From assembly GCA_900551945.1 (NCBI GenBank), contig URYE01000009.1:1-56308 (forward strand): a DNA stretch of 56,308 nt, read 5' to 3'. The notes beneath the pieces were generated by a model. That model was not told where the DNA came from. It made no database searches and was given only the letters and a program-made list of their open reading frames with translations. A program made the position numbers and the translations under genes. The stretch comes from an uncultured Eubacterium sp. Lineage in GTDB: Bacteria > Bacillota > Clostridia > Lachnospirales > Lachnospiraceae. Numbering within the stretch: position 1 is the stretch's first letter; each line of letters starts with the position of its first letter. Shown here piece by piece: positions 36,237 through 45,643 of this stretch.

Positions 36237-37313
36237 TCAATTTTCTTTATTGGAATTATTTGTATTATTAATAATTTCAATATCTCCATTCAAATCAAGC
36301 TTTTTGCCAAGTTGTTCTGACATTTTTGAAATCATTACGACTTCATCATAATTGGCTTCATCTCTGCCGCTTTCCTTGTCGTAGTCCATTTTTCTCACAT
36401 GATACTGTATATCCTGTAAAATCTTTCTATTAGCAGAGATAACATCTCCTAAAAGTCCAACCATCAAAGTCTGTACACCTGCTATAAGCATTGTACTAGC
36501 AAATATAAGCGATTGCGTATGACCAGCTCCATTTCCCATGCACATAAATATAAAATACCTTATAAAAAATACACTACCTATAACAGATAAAATCATACCT
36601 ATTATAAAGAAAAAGAATAATGGTCTATACATAAGATATGCCCTTATAATTGTAAGCATTGACTTCTTAATATAGCCCCACATACTATGAAACAATCTTG
36701 ACTTTCTAAGCTCAGGATTAGTCTTTATAGGCACTGACATAACTGCCATCTTTTCTCTACCAGCCTGAACTATTGTTTCAAGAGTATATGTGTAATCATT
36801 TATAACATTTATTCTTAAAGCGGCATCCCTTGAATAGGCTCTAAAACCACTTGGTGCGTCAGGGATATTAGTCTTACTTGCTTTTCTTACTACCCAACTT
36901 CCAAAATGTTGAAGCTTCTTTTTCAATGGCGAAAAATGTTCTGTATCATCTATTGGTCTTTCACCTATAACCATATGTGCCTTTTTTTCAAGAATTGGTC
37001 TTACAAGAGTTTCTATATCATCTCCACAGTATTGATTATCTGCATCTGTATTAACAATAATATCTGCACCATTTTTAAGACAAGCATCAATTCCTGCCAT
37101 AAATCCTTTGGCTAATCCCTTATTACGTCTAAAACGTACAACATAATGGACTCCCCAATTTTTAGCAACTTCTGCTGTGTTGTCATTACTTCCATCATCT
37201 ATGACAAGATATTCTATCTCATCTATTCCATCTATGTGCTTTGGCAGGTCATTAAGTGTAACTTCTAAAGTCTCTGCTTCATTATAGCACGGTATCTGTA
37301 TAATTAACTTCAT
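36237..37313 (-). CDS. GT2 glycosyltransferase with two membrane helices
   Basis: A 358-residue DPM1-like inverting GT-A enzyme. It has IIQIPCYNEAETLEVTL, VIDDGSNDNTAE, the metal site NTDADNQY (DxD) and APSGFRAYSRDAA, then two helices at about 228-255 and 262-292 and a hydrophilic tail ending in an Asn-rich stretch. Likely forms a polyprenyl-phosphate sugar or extends a lipid-linked glycan. A strong promoter lies at 37394-37422, making it the first gene of a unit with the GT4 downstream. Confidence 0.9.
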   Translation of the reverse strand: MKLIIQIPCYNEAETLEVTLNDLPKHIDGIDEIEYLVIDDGSNDNTAEVAKNWGVHYVVRFRRNKGLAKGFMAGIDACLKNGADIIVNTDADNQYCGDDIETLVRPILEKKAHMVIGERPIDDTEHFSPLKKKLQHFGSWVVRKASKTNIPDAPSGFRAYSRDAALRINVINDYTYTLETIVQAGREKMAVMSVPIKTNPELRKSRLFHSMWGYIKKSMLTIIRAYLMYRPLFFFFIIGMILSVIGSVFFIRYFIFMCMGNGAGHTQSLIFASTMLIAGVQTLMVGLLGDVISANRKILQDIQYHVRKMDYDKESGRDEANYDEVVMISKMSEQLGKKLDLNGDIEIINNTNNSNKEN

Positions 37314-37393
37314 TTGAGTTTTAAACTCCTTTATAATAATCTAAACCAATACAAATAATTAATAAATTCCATACTCGTTCAATGTACTAGTAG

Positions 37394-37422
37394 ATAATAC
37401 ACCAATTTTATACTGGTTTCAA
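37394..37422 (-). promoter_or_regulatory. SigA-type promoter for GT2-GT4 unit
   Basis: Minus strand TTGAAA (37417-37422), 17-base spacer, TATTAT (37394-37399), about 80 bases upstream of the GT2 start. Both boxes match 5 of 6. Confidence 0.6.
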
Positions 37423-37472
37423 GCTCAAATCAAGCTGATATTATAATCCATCTTGACTCTGACTTTATAGTA

Positions 37473-38261
37473 TTAAAATCTTAATATAACCATTCCCACA
37501 ATAAATATAATTGCTGCCAGTGTTATATCAATTAAAGTGCGTTGTTTCTTGCTTAAGCGTGGAAACAACATATCTATAACTCCAACTTCATCTTCTTCAT
37601 CTTCTTGATTAGAATGTTTATCTCTACCCTTTATATGCCTATGTTTCTTTTGTTTTTCATCGTCTTGTTCAATATTATATTGATAATTCCCCATTTGCAT
37701 AAGAATACTTTTTAACAACCCTACATTGTCAGATACAACTCTTTTGTCTTCGTCTATCATTTCTGCAATATGTGATATACTACACCCTTCATATCCATAC
37801 AACTCCATAAGTATAATCAACCCTTTAGGTAAATTTTTAAACTCCTCTGATGTATTTTCATATGCTTTTACACTTTCAAAAACAACATTATATGACAATA
37901 AAATATTGTAAAACTCTTCATCCTCTTCTGCTGTTCTAGTTGCCTTATACTCTGTTAAGCCCTCTTTTAAAAGGTTCTCATCGCTATTTTTATTAAGTGT
38001 GACATATATACTTGAAGCAGTATACATATGTATATCACTTCTTACATCTACAACAGTTCTACCCTCAAGTTTTGAAATATATCTTTTTATAATAGAATTA
38101 GTTATATTCTTACTTTTCTCATGGTCTTCATATATTGGTCTTACAAATGTATATACTTCATCAAATAAAATAGAAGCAATTTCCTTTTCTTCTGCTTTAT
38201 TGCCATTACAAGCTCTGTCAATCATGTGCTGTAAATGTATTATTGTACCCTGACTGTGCAT
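37473..38261 (-). CDS. Tail-anchored sigma-factor-like protein
   Basis: A 262-residue paralogue of the N-terminal part of the protein at 32.9 kb. Shared blocks include ILFDEVYTFVRPIYED against LLFDEMNNLVRPVCES, an EDEEF box, and LPKGLIILMELYGYEGCSISHIAEMIDEDKRVV in the position of sigma region 4. An acidic and His/Lys-rich linker follows (about 190-230), and the last 20 residues form a single membrane helix ending IVGMVILRF, so the sigma-like domain would face the cytoplasm. It lies between two GT2 genes. Start: AAAGGG six bases upstream of the ATG. I do not know a described family with this layout. Confidence 0.72.
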   Translation of the reverse strand: MHSQGTIIHLQHMIDRACNGNKAEEKEIASILFDEVYTFVRPIYEDHEKSKNITNSIIKRYISKLEGRTVVDVRSDIHMYTASSIYVTLNKNSDENLLKEGLTEYKATRTAEEDEEFYNILLSYNVVFESVKAYENTSEEFKNLPKGLIILMELYGYEGCSISHIAEMIDEDKRVVSDNVGLLKSILMQMGNYQYNIEQDDEKQKKHRHIKGRDKHSNQEDEEDEVGVIDMLFPRLSKKQRTLIDITLAAIIFIVGMVILRF

Positions 38262-38334
38262 AAATTTCCCTTTCTTAATCTCTTAATCTTAAAATATTGT
38301 ATAAAAATTTGAAAATGCTTTAATAATATTAACA

Positions 38335-39219
38335 TTATTTATTACATTTTTTAATAGATTTTATAGCCTTATTATATGTATCAAGCTCAAAACTCCAATC
38401 TTCTCCATGAAGTTTTACTAAACTAAACAACTTATTTCTAAGCCATATATTAACCCACATATACACTCTATTGTATACTTTATCAACAATATTTCCATGC
38501 GTATCAACCATTTGTATACGATTTCTTATGCCATAATAATCTTTCCAAGTATAATGTCTAGGCCACGTTTCTTGTGCTTGAGCAGTCTTGTGATTAAGTA
38601 TTGCAGAAGTTACAACAGCTATCTTTGTATACTTTCGTATTCTTACACAATACTCCGTATCATCATACCATATAAAATAGTCTTTTTGTGGATACCCTAT
38701 TTTAGCAACTATACTATCCTTTATCATAATTCCACAAAATGACGCTGTATCACAAGTAAATACTTTCTTTTTGTATTCTTCTTGTGGTATCTTCTTAAAT
38801 CTAAAACCGGGATATACCATTTTTTGTCTATGGTCTGTTATTATATTACCATCTGTTACTACTGTGCCTGCTACACAACCTATATTATCATATTTTTTAA
38901 TAAATCGTGATAATTTTAACACATAATCTTTACTAAGCATTGCATCATCATCAATAATTAAATGCCAATCATCACCTAATCTATGAGCAAGCTTAATACC
39001 ATAATAAAAACCACCTGCTCCACCGAAGTTTTCTTTCAAATGCTTTACAACAATTAAAGAGTTCTTAATACTGTCAAGATACTCTTTTGTTCCATCTGTT
39101 GAGTTATTATTGACAATAACTATATGCGATGGTTTGACTTGCTGTGATAACGCACACTCAACTGCTTCCTTTAACAGTTCACAACGATTATACGTTACAA
39201 TTACTATTGAATATTTCAT
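38335..39219 (-). CDS. GT2 glycosyltransferase, galactofuranosyl/rhamnosyltransferase-like
   Basis: A 294-residue soluble GT-A enzyme: YSIVIVTYNRCELL, VNNNSTDGTKEYL, FGGAGGFYYG and the metal motif LIIDDDAML, then YDDTEYCVR and a Trp-rich tail with TWPRHYTWKDYYGIRN. The FGGAGGF and WHLIIDDD phrases are typical of GlfT2/rhamnosyltransferase-type members. The start is set at 39219 from AAAGG nine bases upstream, removing 16 codons of the longest frame. It is preceded by the galE terminator. Confidence 0.89.
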   Translation of the reverse strand: MKYSIVIVTYNRCELLKEAVECALSQQVKPSHIVIVNNNSTDGTKEYLDSIKNSLIVVKHLKENFGGAGGFYYGIKLAHRLGDDWHLIIDDDAMLSKDYVLKLSRFIKKYDNIGCVAGTVVTDGNIITDHRQKMVYPGFRFKKIPQEEYKKKVFTCDTASFCGIMIKDSIVAKIGYPQKDYFIWYDDTEYCVRIRKYTKIAVVTSAILNHKTAQAQETWPRHYTWKDYYGIRNRIQMVDTHGNIVDKVYNRVYMWVNIWLRNKLFSLVKLHGEDWSFELDTYNKAIKSIKKCNK

Positions 39220-39256
39220 AAATAAAAACCTTTCATATATTTTTACATAATACAAA

Positions 39257-39298
39257 TAAGCTTGCAAATGACTAGTATATTGGTCTAATGCAAGCTTA
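39257..39298 (-). terminator. Rho-independent terminator after galE
   Basis: Minus strand hairpin TAAGCTTGCA/TGCAAGCTTA with a partly paired loop, followed by TTTGTATTATG. It lies 24 bases beyond the galE stop. Confidence 0.75.
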
Positions 39299-39321
39299 CT
39301 TATTTTAAATATATTTAATCT

Positions 39322-40338
39322 TTATTTTGCATATCCATTTGGATTATTCTTCTGCCAATTCCATGTATCTCGGCACATATCTTCAAGTGTTCTAGTTGTC
39401 TTCCAACCAAGTACATCTTGTGCCTTTTGTGCATTAGCCCAGAATTGTGGAAGGTCACCTGCTCTGCGTGGGCCAAACTCATACTTAATCTTAATATCAT
39501 TAGCCTTTTCAAAAGCATTTACGATATCAAGCACACTGTAAGGTGTTCCTGTTCCAAGATTAAACACAGTAGTTCCCTTATGCTCACTTGCGTACTCAAC
39601 AGCCTTAAGATGACCATTAGCAAGGTCACATACATGAATATAATCACGACGACAAGTTCCATCTGGAGTTTCGTAATCATTGCCAAATATAGTAAGATGG
39701 TCACGTCTTCCTACTGCCACCTGTGCAATGTATGGCATAAGATTGTTAGGGATACCCTGTGGGTCTTCTCCAATTCTACCTGAAGCATGTGCTCCAATTG
39801 GATTGAAATAACGAAGAAGAACGACTGAAAGTTCCTTATCTGCTACAGCAGCATCTTCAAGAATTTGCTCCATCATTGACTTTGTCCAACCATAAGGATT
39901 AGAACAGCTTCCCTTTTTCATTGTTTCAACATAAGGAATATCATTTTCTTCTCCATAAACAGTTGCAGAAGATGAAAATACAAACTGATGAACACCAGCT
40001 TCTCTCATACATTCAAGCAATGTAAGAGTAGTATCAATATTATTGCGGTAGTATTCGATTGGCTTTTGAACTGACTCACCAACAGCCTTAAGTCCTGCAA
40101 AATGTATTACACAGTCGATATCATTTTCTGAAAATACTTTCTTCATTTTTTCACTGTCTTTAACATCTGCATCATAAGAAACTACACTCTTACCTGAAAG
40201 CTCTTCAATTCTTTTAACAGCTTCTGGTGAACTATTGCAATAATTGTCTACAATAACTACATCATGTCCTGCTTCAAGTAACTCTACTGCTGTGTGAGAA
40301 CCAATATATCCCGCACCACCTGCTAATAAAATGTTCAT
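39322..40338 (-). CDS. galE: UDP-glucose 4-epimerase
   Basis: A 338-residue extended SDR interconverting UDP-glucose and UDP-galactose, supplying galactosyl units. NILLAGGAGYIGSHTAVELL, VIHFAGLKAVGES, SSSATVYG and YGWTKSMMEQIL (YxxxK) are classic. The start at 40338 has GGAG seven bases upstream and removes 13 extra codons. It is the second gene after the initiating sugar transferase and the unit ends in a terminator. Confidence 0.96.
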   Translation of the reverse strand: MNILLAGGAGYIGSHTAVELLEAGHDVVIVDNYCNSSPEAVKRIEELSGKSVVSYDADVKDSEKMKKVFSENDIDCVIHFAGLKAVGESVQKPIEYYRNNIDTTLTLLECMREAGVHQFVFSSSATVYGEENDIPYVETMKKGSCSNPYGWTKSMMEQILEDAAVADKELSVVLLRYFNPIGAHASGRIGEDPQGIPNNLMPYIAQVAVGRRDHLTIFGNDYETPDGTCRRDYIHVCDLANGHLKAVEYASEHKGTTVFNLGTGTPYSVLDIVNAFEKANDIKIKYEFGPRRAGDLPQFWANAQKAQDVLGWKTTRTLEDMCRDTWNWQKNNPNGYAK

Positions 40339-40437
40339 AAATAATCTCCATTCTGGGTAATTTTGTAAAAATATCAAAACCCTTAATTAATCTATTCAAA
40401 TCACTATGCTAACGCATAAATTTTTATAGCAACTTTA

Positions 40438-41844
40438 TCAACCGCCTTGAAATACTGAAATAAATGTTCTTAATATAATCTTAATATCTAGCATAAGACT
40501 CCAATTGTCAATATAATCAAGGTCCATACTTACAATATCTTCAAAATCTGTAACTGTCTTTCTCCCATAAGCCTGCCACATACCAGTTATTCCCGGCTTC
40601 ATTGACAATCTTCTCTTATGATGACCTTCATATTGCTTAAATTCATTAACTGTTGGCGGTCTTGTTCCAACAAGACTCATATCACCCTTTAGCACATTAA
40701 TAAACTGTGGAAGTTCGTCTATACTTGTCTTTCTTATAAACTTACCAACCTTAGTAATTCGTGGGTCATCCTTCATTTTAAACATAAGACCACTCATTTC
40801 ATTTTGCGCCATAAGCTCTTTTTTACGTTCCTCAGCATCCATATACATCGAGCGGAATTTATAAATATAAAAATATCTACCATTCTTTCCTACTCGCTTC
40901 TGCTTAAAAAATATCGGGCCTGGCGACTCAATCATAATCGCTGGTGCAACAAATATCATTGCAACAAGCATTAAGGCTATTCCAACAATGGCACTTACAA
41001 TATCAATAATGCGCTTAATTGCTAACTTTCTATAGTCATAGAATCTATTAGCAAATGTTACTACAGGCGTTCTTCCCATCTTTTCAAGCTTCATATCATA
41101 ATCCTTAAAGGAATTAAGAGTTTCAAGCTTGATATGTACAACAATTCCCATATCTTCAAGCTGCATTACAATATTTGAAAACTCCCCTGCTTTTTCTTGC
41201 TTTACACTTATATATACTTCGTCAACAATCTCATTCTTCATGTACATCATCATATCATGTACATTAGCAACAACAGGAACACCATTAACTTCCTGCCCCT
41301 TCATATCCTTATCTACAATTGCAATACCATACAATCGGCTTTCCCAATTATCGTCACCAGAATACTTGTCTACAATCTTATCCGCTCTATCACTCGTTGT
41401 AATAACAAGTAAGCGCTTTGAACTTTTATAACTCTTGGTAAGATAAACCTTAACCCATTGACGAACTCCCAACATTACAAATATGTTGACAACTACTGTT
41501 AATACATATAATCCTCTTGGGAAATCTGGTGTACTTCTATCAAGCATCTGATATACAGCAATAATCCCTGCTATAACTATATTAACTTTAAAGACCGTTA
41601 CTAATTCTTGATAGGCATTTCTATTAGTGAAGTTTTCATCAGCCGCATATATTAGATATGAGCAGACGAAAGCAGCTATTAACACTATAAGTTTTGAATT
41701 AATCTGCCCTAAACAAAAATCAATGCTATACCCTTTATAACAATAAAGCCATAAAAATCCCGAAACATAATAGCTTAACAGCAATCCCATAAAATCGGTT
41801 ATAAATAATATAATATTTTGTACCTTTTGTTTACCTTGCGACAT
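40438..41844 (-). CDS. Polyprenyl glycosylphosphotransferase (initiating sugar transferase)
   Basis: A 468-residue membrane enzyme starting repeat-unit assembly by transferring hexose-1-phosphate (glucose or galactose) to undecaprenyl phosphate. Four to five N-terminal helices, a CoA-binding-like domain (about 130-250), then the bacterial sugar transferase domain (about 275-468) with FFKQKRVGKNGRYF, IYKFRSM, RKTSIDELPQFINVL and SLVGTRPPTVNEF. The GTRPPT form is usual in Gram-positive CpsE/EpsL relatives. GalE next door favours galactose, but this is not proven. It has a strong promoter of its own. Confidence 0.94.
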   Translation of the reverse strand: MSQGKQKVQNIILFITDFMGLLLSYYVSGFLWLYCYKGYSIDFCLGQINSKLIVLIAAFVCSYLIYAADENFTNRNAYQELVTVFKVNIVIAGIIAVYQMLDRSTPDFPRGLYVLTVVVNIFVMLGVRQWVKVYLTKSYKSSKRLLVITTSDRADKIVDKYSGDDNWESRLYGIAIVDKDMKGQEVNGVPVVANVHDMMMYMKNEIVDEVYISVKQEKAGEFSNIVMQLEDMGIVVHIKLETLNSFKDYDMKLEKMGRTPVVTFANRFYDYRKLAIKRIIDIVSAIVGIALMLVAMIFVAPAIMIESPGPIFFKQKRVGKNGRYFYIYKFRSMYMDAEERKKELMAQNEMSGLMFKMKDDPRITKVGKFIRKTSIDELPQFINVLKGDMSLVGTRPPTVNEFKQYEGHHKRRLSMKPGITGMWQAYGRKTVTDFEDIVSMDLDYIDNWSLMLDIKIILRTFISVFQGG

Positions 41845-41875
41845 TTTATCCCCTTAATATCATTTAATGATGTTT

Positions 41876-41905
41876 ATTATAACATTATTTTATTGTCGTT
41901 GTAAA
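41876..41905 (-). promoter_or_regulatory. SigA-type promoter for the sugar transferase-galE unit
   Basis: Minus strand TTTACA (41900-41905), 18-base spacer, perfect TATAAT (41876-41881), 32 bases upstream of the ATG. Confidence 0.7.
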
Positions 41906-41925
41906 GTTTTGTATACTAATATGTA

Positions 41926-42885
41926 CTAGCTTTTCACCTTTACAATACTAGGGAATATATATTTTAATACTGTAATTATTTTTGTTTTACTACTAAATGT
42001 ATCACTTTTTATTAAATATGGCATATACTTATTTGCTTCTTTTTTTATATCCTTGCGCACATCTTCCCTTTTATTTAATACTTTAAGTCTTGCATAAACA
42101 TTTATACACGTTCTACAATAAGATGCTTTTATTGTATCTTTACATGTTATATATGAATATTTGTCATTGTACAAAAATTGCTTCATAACCCATAAATACT
42201 CAAACCATTTCTCATTATATCCTGACCAAAAATTTCCTAATGCACTATCTTTTCTTAAATAATAACTATATTTAGGCTCATTAATATACACAATACTATT
42301 AGCAAACTTCATATATTGAGCATTAAATAGCAAATCTTCTGCTATGCGTGTTGAAGCATCAAATTTTAGATTGTTTTTCTTTATAATATCAAGAACAAAC
42401 ATTTTACACCATACACTACCAAAAACTCCATGCTGGCAAAATAAGAAATTAAATGCCTGCACTCTTGTAATACTTCCAGTTTTATAAAATTCAATACAAT
42501 CTCTTACATTTTGATTATCTATAACACGATATCTATTTAATAAAAAATCTGCTTTTTTACGTTCCATAAGTTGTATATATTTATCAACTAAATCTTTATC
42601 TATACAATCGTCAGAATCAATAAATATTACATATTTCCCATTCGCATTATTAATACCTGTATTTCTTGCCTCTGATACGCCTTGATTTTTCTTATGAATT
42701 ACACATACTCTTTCGTCTTTTTTGCTATACTTATCACAAATATCCGGTGATTTATCTGTTGAACCATCATCAACAAGAATTATCTTTATATCTTTAAATG
42801 TCTGTTCTAATACTGAATTAATACACTTTTCCAAATATTTTTCTACATTGTATACAGGTATAATTATAGAAACCACTTCTCTCAT
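41926..42885 (-). CDS. GT2 glycosyltransferase
   Basis: A 319-residue EpsJ/WcaA-like inverting transferase with VSIIIPVYNVEKYLEKCI, LVDDGSTDKSPDICDKY, the metal site VIFIDSDDCID and SVWCKMF, EDLLFNAQY acceptor-loop motifs. Cytosolic face of the membrane. The start is ATG 42885, five bases after GGTGG; a GTG three codons earlier is the alternative. It is the last gene of the run that includes the flippase and polymerase. Confidence 0.92.
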   Translation of the reverse strand: MREVVSIIIPVYNVEKYLEKCINSVLEQTFKDIKIILVDDGSTDKSPDICDKYSKKDERVCVIHKKNQGVSEARNTGINNANGKYVIFIDSDDCIDKDLVDKYIQLMERKKADFLLNRYRVIDNQNVRDCIEFYKTGSITRVQAFNFLFCQHGVFGSVWCKMFVLDIIKKNNLKFDASTRIAEDLLFNAQYMKFANSIVYINEPKYSYYLRKDSALGNFWSGYNEKWFEYLWVMKQFLYNDKYSYITCKDTIKASYCRTCINVYARLKVLNKREDVRKDIKKEANKYMPYLIKSDTFSSKTKIITVLKYIFPSIVKVKS

Positions 42886-42918
42886 TATATCCACCGTTCC
42901 TTATTAATAACTAATATT

Positions 42919-44439
42919 TTATCTTTTTAACATTCCAATTATAAGTTTTTTTACTTCTTTAAACTCATTTAACTTAAATAAGAAAACAAAGAACAATATA
43001 TTAGGTACAATAATACATATCACAAGTTTTATTATAAATTCTAATATACCGCCAATTGCTACAAAGCTACATATATAATAAGTTACTACACTTACAACAA
43101 TTGTTACTATTGTATAATACACTATTCTTATAACATACTTAAAAGCATTTCTTTTAAATAACACCGTAAAAAGATTATAAAAAAGCCATGGCATTCCAAT
43201 TAATATAATACTTATTACTGTTGATAAAAGAACACCATAAAGTCCCCAAAATTGAACCATAATTATGTTAAGTGCAAGATTAGTCAAAGCTGTAACAAGT
43301 GGTCTGAATTTATCTTCATGCCACATACCTGCTGCATCTTTATATGTTAATAGAAGCTGTTGTATTTCATATACAAAAAAGTATACACAAAAGCAAATAA
43401 CTTCACTCATTCCCAGCATTAACTCACTATTTCCATTCATCCAAATATTCATAAAGGGCTGCATAAGACAAAGTATACACACTGTACAAAACCCTGCAAG
43501 CCATGCAATTAAAAATGTAAACTTTTTAAAATCATTGTAGTTTTTTTCTGTTGTTTCAACAATTATACTATTTCCAATACCTGCTGTACACGAATTAAAT
43601 ACAACTGCAATAATTGCTATTACTGATGATATTATAAAAAAGTAATTCTGATATATTGCAAGTATAGTAAGTCCTAAAAATGCTGATATTACAACTGTAT
43701 CAGCAGAATTAACAATAACTGCACCAATTTTTGATGTAAAAAGGTCTTTTATTCTCAAATTAATCTGCTTAACTTCCTCTTTTGGCAATTCGCCTTTACA
43801 TTCATACTCTGGATACATCTTAGAAACAACAAATGCTGTAGATATATTAGCGACAATCTGAAGAACAATAAGTATCAATACATAAATATAATAATTCTTT
43901 AAAAATATAATAACAAGTATTTGCAACGCATATTTTATAGTGTCTGTTATCATAGTAACTTTACTAACAACATCTGTTCTTTGATATGCTTGAAGAATAG
44001 AGTTCTTATAAGCATACAACCAATATGTAAACACCGTTGCCAAAAGGTTCATAATATATAAAACATATATATTAATACCATCTGGTACGTCACTCTTAAT
44101 AAGATGTGGTACAAAAGGTATTAATATACTACCTGCTACAAGAACAACCATACCAATTATTCTATAATATTTTCTATACAGTCCCATAAGTGCGCATATC
44201 GTATCACTGTCATGTTCTGCAATCGGCTTATACATACTGTATACCATTGCACTTCCCACACCAAGTTCTGCTAGATTAAGTACTTGAAGTACTGATGTAA
44301 ACAAACTGTTAAGTCCTAAATACTGCACTCCCATAAAATATATCATTATTGTTCTCATTAAGAACGGAACAACTATTTGATATAATTTAAGACATGTACC
44401 AAATATTATATTCCTTGTTGCATTTTTCTTTCTATTCAC
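42919..44439 (-). CDS. Wzx-type polysaccharide flippase
   Basis: A 506-residue membrane protein of the polysaccharide transporter (MOP) family with about 14 hydrophobic segments. The N-terminal block ATRNIIFGTCLKLYQIVVPF, GVQYLGLNSLFTSVLQVLNLAELGVGSAMVYSMYKP in pieces is characteristic of Gram-positive Wzx proteins. It would flip undecaprenyl-linked repeat units outward. The start is a GTG with GGAGG seven bases upstream. Located between the polymerase/FrhB-like genes and a GT2. Confidence 0.9.
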   Translation of the reverse strand: MNRKKNATRNIIFGTCLKLYQIVVPFLMRTIMIYFMGVQYLGLNSLFTSVLQVLNLAELGVGSAMVYSMYKPIAEHDSDTICALMGLYRKYYRIIGMVVLVAGSILIPFVPHLIKSDVPDGINIYVLYIMNLLATVFTYWLYAYKNSILQAYQRTDVVSKVTMITDTIKYALQILVIIFLKNYYIYVLILIVLQIVANISTAFVVSKMYPEYECKGELPKEEVKQINLRIKDLFTSKIGAVIVNSADTVVISAFLGLTILAIYQNYFFIISSVIAIIAVVFNSCTAGIGNSIIVETTEKNYNDFKKFTFLIAWLAGFCTVCILCLMQPFMNIWMNGNSELMLGMSEVICFCVYFFVYEIQQLLLTYKDAAGMWHEDKFRPLVTALTNLALNIIMVQFWGLYGVLLSTVISIILIGMPWLFYNLFTVLFKRNAFKYVIRIVYYTIVTIVVSVVTYYICSFVAIGGILEFIIKLVICIIVPNILFFVFLFKLNEFKEVKKLIIGMLKR

Positions 44440-44473
44440 CTATGTACCTCCATAATAATCCTACTTAAAATGT

Positions 44474-45643
44474 TTATAATAACTTTTTAATAATACGTTT
44501 TGACTTTCGTACTACCTTTCTTATTATGCTCGGTTCAAGATACTTCACAAGTTTATCAAAATCATTTTCCTGCTGTAATGCCACAAAGAACTTCTTTCTA
44601 TTAAAATGAACTGCAACCGATTTTCTTGAATCTGCTGTGGGTGGCAATGCTTTATCTGTTTCTGCTTTTAAATATATAAGATTTTCACTAATTTTTTCAA
44701 AAAATCTTAAACCTTTTTCTGAATTAATAAGAACTACTGATGCTCCTTTGTCGTCATCAAGCTCTGGCTTATAATTTTCTATTCCCCAACAATCACCTAT
44801 TGTAATATCTGATGGTCTTACAAGTGATTTAAAATGGCAGTCATAACATGATGGTCTTAAGCAAATATTTCCGAGAAACAAATTCATATATTTATTATTA
44901 TAAAATGGTTCTGACAACTCACTGTTATCAAACTTAACTCGCATACTGAATTTCTTCCAACCAATGCTCTTATCTCTAAAATTAACAGACTTAACATCTG
45001 AATTATTAACTTTTTTTAGATACTCAATATACATTTTCCACAATTTAGGAGAAGGTGTACCATGACATAATACATCTGCTGTATACAAATTATCATAATC
45101 TTTTCCAAGAAACTGCTTAAGTCCTGCTATCTGACATGCTGTACCTGTAAAAAATACTATCCTGCCAGTTTTCAGTATGTCTTGTGCTTCCTTATATGTA
45201 TTTTCAATGTCACTTTGTACATATTTACTGCCTTGAAGTCGGTACATATCACTCTCATTATCTATATGTATATGATGTACTCTATAATTCTCATCATAAG
45301 CAGCCCCGAACACAACTCCATTTTCTTGTAATATCTTACGAGCAATAACTCCAAACATTCCGCCTGACGAACTTTCTTGTCTTAACTGTTCATCTGATGT
45401 ATATGCAATATATGTTTGTGGCTGTTCTCCAATAATCTTATCTTTATTAGCTTTAATAATATTTTCTGAATTGATTATAGGACATACTCTCTCACATTTC
45501 CCACACTTAATACATGCTTCTTTATTAACATTCGGATACCAAAAGCCCTCTTCATCATTGTGCATACTTATACAATTAATAGGACATGCTTGAATACAAG
45601 CATTGCACCCACAACATTGCTTCTTATCCTTTATATCAATCAT
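44474..45643 (-). CDS. Ferredoxin / FrhB-like (F420 hydrogenase beta) protein
   Basis: A 389-residue protein with two N-terminal 4Fe-4S motifs (CCGCNACIQACP and CIKCGKCERVCP) and the FrhB N- and C-terminal domains (FTGTACQIAGL, VLCHGTPSPKLW, ITIGDCWGIENY). Such proteins recur in polysaccharide clusters of Clostridia and Bacteroidetes together with pyruvyl transferases; the reaction is not known, though a flavin-dependent reduction of a sugar intermediate is plausible. It overlaps the polymerase gene by 8 bases. The paralogue is at 46.8 kb. Confidence 0.88.
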   Translation of the reverse strand: MIDIKDKKQCCGCNACIQACPINCISMHNDEEGFWYPNVNKEACIKCGKCERVCPIINSENIIKANKDKIIGEQPQTYIAYTSDEQLRQESSSGGMFGVIARKILQENGVVFGAAYDENYRVHHIHIDNESDMYRLQGSKYVQSDIENTYKEAQDILKTGRIVFFTGTACQIAGLKQFLGKDYDNLYTADVLCHGTPSPKLWKMYIEYLKKVNNSDVKSVNFRDKSIGWKKFSMRVKFDNSELSEPFYNNKYMNLFLGNICLRPSCYDCHFKSLVRPSDITIGDCWGIENYKPELDDDKGASVVLINSEKGLRFFEKISENLIYLKAETDKALPPTADSRKSVAVHFNRKKFFVALQQENDFDKLVKYLEPSIIRKVVRKSKRIIKKLL

